Shown piece after piece: positions 8,669 through 9,133 of a stretch of DNA of 9,133 nucleotides (the stretch's first letter is position 1; the number at the start of each line of letters is the position of its first letter). Source of the DNA: Bacteroidaceae bacterium. Lineage in GTDB: Bacteria; Bacteroidota; Bacteroidia; Bacteroidales; Bacteroidaceae. The position numbers were made by a program, and so were the translations under genes. The notes beneath the pieces were generated by a model that did not search any database, was not told the origin of the DNA, and saw only the letters and a list, made by a program, of their open reading frames with translations. The DNA is taken from NCBI GenBank assembly GCA_017466065.1, contig JAFTUV010000004.1, forward strand, positions 1 to 9,133, read 5' to 3'.

Positions 8669-8707
8669 GTTTTATTGTCGGCGAGAATTTCTCGCCGACA
8701 ATAAAAC
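8669..8707. other. Perfect 18-bp hairpin between gene B and gene C
   Basis: Arms 8669-8686 and 8690-8707 are exactly complementary around a 3-base loop. The hairpin starts 5 bases after the gene B stop and ends 16 bases before the gene C ATG. The core is GC-rich (TGTCGGCGAGA). On either strand the T-rich run precedes the core and the A-rich run follows it, the reverse of a standard intrinsic terminator, and no U-tract follows the stem. It may slow or partly end transcription, or protect or process a B-C transcript. A simple terminator remains possible. Confidence 0.8.
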
Positions 8708-8723
8708 ATAAAACTATTTATTT

Positions 8724-9133
8724 ATGAAAAAATTGTACTTAAAAAGCATTTTTGCAGCAGTATTGTTGTTCTGCACTGCATCTTTGAGTGCTCAAACACT
8801 CAGCACAATTTCGGCAGAAGGTGATGGCAGCGACCTGATTATCAACGTTACCAACCCCGACTTCCCCTTCACAGCCATTCAGTTCGACATCTACTTCCCC
8901 GAGGGACTTGAAATTTCGGGTGTAGAGGAGGATGGAGTTTACTACTACGACGCATTCGTAGGCAGCCGCAACCCGAGCACCAGATCTCCTCACACAGCAG
9001 AGGCAGCCTTGCAGCCTGACGGTTCGATGAGAGTAGTGGTTTATTCAAGCAAGAACTTGAACTTCACCGGCACAGAAGGCGATGTTGCAGTTCTCACTAC
9101 CACCGCAAAAGCCGGCACAGCCGATGGCGAGTA
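8724..9133 (+). CDS. Gene C: secreted cohesin-like module protein (3' end beyond window)
   Basis: Open from ATG 8724 to the edge, 136 complete codons. MKKLYLKSIF and a hydrophobic core lead to a signal peptidase I site at LSA23|Q24. The cysteine at 17 has F before it, so this is not a lipobox. From L26 onward comes a beta-rich module with IQFDIYFPEGLEI and, further on, VVVYSSKNLNF and VAVLTTTAKAG, resembling the cohesin-like modules found beside dockerins in Bacteroidales. Residues 26-81 are identical to the start of the module at the C-terminal side of gene A. The 60-bp gap after gene B has no TAnnTTTG box, so co-transcription with gene B is likely. A role in docking surface enzymes is an inference; the rest of the protein is not visible. 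The start is fixed by the signal peptide and the AT-rich leader without Shine-Dalgarno. Confidence 0.88.
   Translation, partial: MKKLYLKSIFAAVLLFCTASLSAQTLSTISAEGDGSDLIINVTNPDFPFTAIQFDIYFPEGLEISGVEEDGVYYYDAFVGSRNPSTRSPHTAEAALQPDGSMRVVVYSSKNLNFTGTEGDVAVLTTTAKAGTADGE
8799..8968 (+). repeat. Right arm of 170-bp inverted repeat (cohesin-like module start in gene C)
   Basis: Partner of 1-170 on the opposite strand, 168 of 170 bases identical. It begins at codon 26 of gene C, two codons after the predicted signal peptide cleavage site, so the repeated unit corresponds to the mature protein from its third residue. The sequence continues coherently past 8968, and the partner of that continuation would lie left of position 1. 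Confidence 0.97.

Noticed and set aside
8669..8707. Standard Rho-independent terminator of gene B
   Set aside because: There is a strong stem but no U-tract after it on either strand; the A/T runs have the opposite polarity. I kept it as a hairpin of unknown role.
8724..8800. Gene C as a lipoprotein (Cys17 in the signal peptide)
   Set aside because: The residue before Cys is Phe, which does not fit a lipobox, and a good signal peptidase I site LSA|Q lies just after it.
1..8968. Terminal inverted repeats of a transposon or insertion sequence
   Set aside because: The repeats lie inside coding frames, differ only at synonymous sites and encode a folded domain. There is no transposase in the window, and the repeat probably continues past the edges.

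Overview
The window holds three secreted, multidomain protein genes from what is almost certainly a gut-type Bacteroidales bacterium (Bacteroides/Prevotella/Muribaculaceae range; the genus cannot be fixed from the sequence). The signs are Bacteroidetes promoter motifs of the TAnnTTTG type, AT-rich leaders without Shine-Dalgarno sites, signal peptides ending in A|Q, discoidin, beta-trefoil and dockerin modules, and a C-terminal YDLQGRKV...GIYIVNGKKV tail typical of this order.

Layout. Positions 1-4019 (minus strand, running off the left edge) encode gene A. It is a giant modular surface protein with two discoidin-like domains in an internally duplicated arrangement, a beta-trefoil, a two-repeat type I dockerin, and the start of a cohesin-like module. 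Positions 4020-4571 are a 552-bp AT-rich divergent promoter region with a clear 7-bp inverted repeat. Positions 4572-8663 (plus) encode gene B, a 1363-residue secreted M60-like (enhancin/mucinase-type) zinc peptidase with an intact HEIGH...E site and three beta-trefoil-like modules. A 60-bp gap filled by a perfect 18-bp hairpin separates it from gene C (8724 to the right edge, plus), a signal peptide followed directly by a cohesin-like module.

The most striking signal is that the two ends of the window are inverted copies of each other. Positions 1-170 and 8799-8968 match at 168 of 170 bases, and both differences are synonymous. Both copies encode the same 56-residue start of a cohesin-like module, in gene A after the dockerin and in gene C directly after the signal peptide. 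The copies are in frame with each other and in opposite orientation, so recombination between them would invert about 9 kb and exchange the C-terminal parts of A and C without breaking either frame.

Working model (inference): A, B and C form a small locus for attacking host or dietary glycoproteins. The M60 protease cuts glycosylated protein, the trefoil and discoidin modules hold glycans, and cohesin-like and dockerin modules on A and C may join components at the cell surface. Gene A is the original part: I know no named family with this whole architecture.
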